Shown: positions 63,380 through 64,000 of the stretch, in pieces
Numbering within the stretch: the first letter of the stretch is position 1
Layout of the letters: each line of letters opens with the position of its first letter
Assembly: GCF_001571285.1 (NCBI RefSeq)
Contig: NZ_BCTM01000001.1
Span: forward strand, 186,001-250,000
Direction of reading: 5' to 3'
Origin: Kluyvera cryocrescens NBRC 102467
GTDB lineage: Bacteria; Pseudomonadota; Gammaproteobacteria; Enterobacterales; Enterobacteriaceae
DNA length: 64,000 bases
Made by a program: the position numbers and the translations under genes
Notes under the pieces: generated by a model
Seen by the model: only the letters and a program-made list of their open reading frames with translations
The model's database searches: none
What the model was told of the DNA's origin: nothing

Positions 63380-64000
63380 GAGCGCCAGGGCTGCCAGCGC
63401 TCGGCATAGCGGCGGATCTGCGCAGGCGTCATGCCCGGGAAACGTTGTTTAATCAGGTAATCATCGGGCAGGAAAATATCCTTCGCCTGCCAGCCGCGCA
63501 GGGCGAAGTAATTCGCCGTCCAGCGGCCAATTCCCGGATAGCACTGTAGTGCTTTAAGCGCCTGCTCGACGTTTTCGGGCAGCGCCTGAGGCAGCTCATC
63601 GTTCGCCACTGCGTGGGCAAAATGAATTAACGACTCCGCACGCTTTAGCGGCATACCCAACGCTTTCAGTTCTGCCGGGTCCGCCATCGCCAGCTGTCCC
63701 GCGGTGGGAAACAGAAAAAAGCCCTCACCGTCTTCGAACGGCTGTCCGTAACGCGCCACGACTTTTCCCGTCAAGCGCGCAGCCATCGCGACGCTCACCA
63801 GTTGCCCGAGGATCGCGCGCACGCCCTGTTCAAATACATCCAGCGAACCGGGCAACCGTAGCCCCGGTCTGGACGTGGCCAGCGTGCCCAATGCCCGTTG
63901 AATCGGCTGTGGGTCGCAGGCCAAATCCAACAGTTTTATCACCCCTTCCCGCACCTGCTGCTGTCGCGGTATTAATCCCGGCGTGAGCGTAACGTGCAGC
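63331..64000 (-). CDS. alkA: DNA-3-methyladenine glycosylase II (partial, 5' end outside window)
   Basis: The C-terminal about 222 residues of AlkA, a base-excision repair glycosylase for alkylated bases, induced by Ada in E. coli. The frame remains open to base 64000. The helix-hairpin-helix motif is LQCYPGIGRWTANYFAL, and the catalytic aspartate lies in DIFLPDDYLIKQRFPG. GQLVSVAMAARLTGKV is the preceding conserved helix region. The 3' end overlaps the end of dgcE on the opposite strand by 49 bp. Confidence 0.95.
   Translation of the reverse strand, partial: LHVTLTPGLIPRQQQVREGVIKLLDLACDPQPIQRALGTLATSRPGLRLPGSLDVFEQGVRAILGQLVSVAMAARLTGKVVARYGQPFEDGEGFFLFPTAGQLAMADPAELKALGMPLKRAESLIHFAHAVANDELPQALPENVEQALKALQCYPGIGRWTANYFALRGWQAKDIFLPDDYLIKQRFPGMTPAQIRRYAERWQPWRSYALLHIWYSESWSPE

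Overview
The window is a chromosomal segment from a gamma-proteobacterium of the family Enterobacteriaceae. The gene order is sbcB, tsuB-tsuA, plaP, yeeZ, hisLGDCBHAFI, O-antigen locus, galF, colanic-acid locus, yegH, asmA, dcd, udk, dgcE, alkA. Proteins are very close to the Escherichia/Salmonella/Citrobacter/Enterobacter families. A UDP-glucuronate epimerase gene (uge) beside hisI and no yeeY gene between plaP and yeeZ differ from E. coli K-12. This suggests an Enterobacter/Citrobacter/Klebsiella-side genus, but the genus cannot be fixed from sequence reading alone.

Layout. 1-4360: 3' end of sbcB, the thiosulfate-uptake pair tsuB/tsuA, the putrescine importer plaP, and yeeZ. 4445-11740: the complete histidine operon with its seven-histidine leader peptide and attenuator. 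11859-17096: the conserved right flank of the O-antigen locus (uge, a frameshifted wzz, ugd, gnd). 17250-31304: the O-antigen cluster, read leftward from a JUMPstart/ops site at about 31271-31304. It holds a decayed rmlB, intact rmlD-rmlA-rmlC, wzx, a VioA/FdtB-type sugar aminotransferase, an acetyltransferase, two unusual putative glycosyltransferases, wzy, a GT4 and a GT2 glycosyltransferase, manC and manB. From manC to rmlD the DNA is strikingly AT-rich compared with its flanks, as expected of a horizontally exchanged serotype island. 31559-55255: galF and the complete colanic-acid (M-antigen) operon wza-wzb-wzc-wcaABCDEF-gmd-fcl-gmm-wcaI-cpsB-cpsG-wcaJ-wzxC-wcaKLM, all on the minus strand, with its own JUMPstart/ops site and a candidate RcsAB box. 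55911-64000: yegH, asmA, dcd, udk, a shortened dgcE, and the 3' part of alkA.

How it works together. galF, ugd, gnd, uge, the man genes and the rml genes supply nucleotide sugars. The O-antigen locus is a Wzx/Wzy-type system. Its sugar genes imply GDP-mannose, dTDP-L-rhamnose and probably dTDP-4-acetamido-4,6-dideoxyglucose. The colanic-acid operon makes GDP-fucose (cpsB, cpsG, gmd, fcl), assembles the repeat unit (WcaJ first), flips it (WzxC), polymerises it (WcaD) and exports it (Wza/Wzb/Wzc).

Most notable observations: (1) rmlB is a heavily mutated pseudogene although rmlD, rmlA, rmlC and the aminotransferase that need its product are intact; the enterobacterial-common-antigen paralogue RffG could substitute. 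(2) The O-antigen chain-length gene wzz has a one-base frameshift and an internal 54-bp tandem duplication. (3) dgcE lacks one PAS domain and the EAL-like domain present in E. coli DgcE but keeps an intact GGDEF and I-site. (4) The two manB copies are nearly identical while the adjacent manC copies are strongly diverged. (5) Two multi-hairpin palindromic elements sit inside the colanic-acid operon. No tRNA, rRNA, insertion sequence, prophage or CRISPR array was seen, and no wholly new system; the window is a classical polysaccharide region with unusual lesions.
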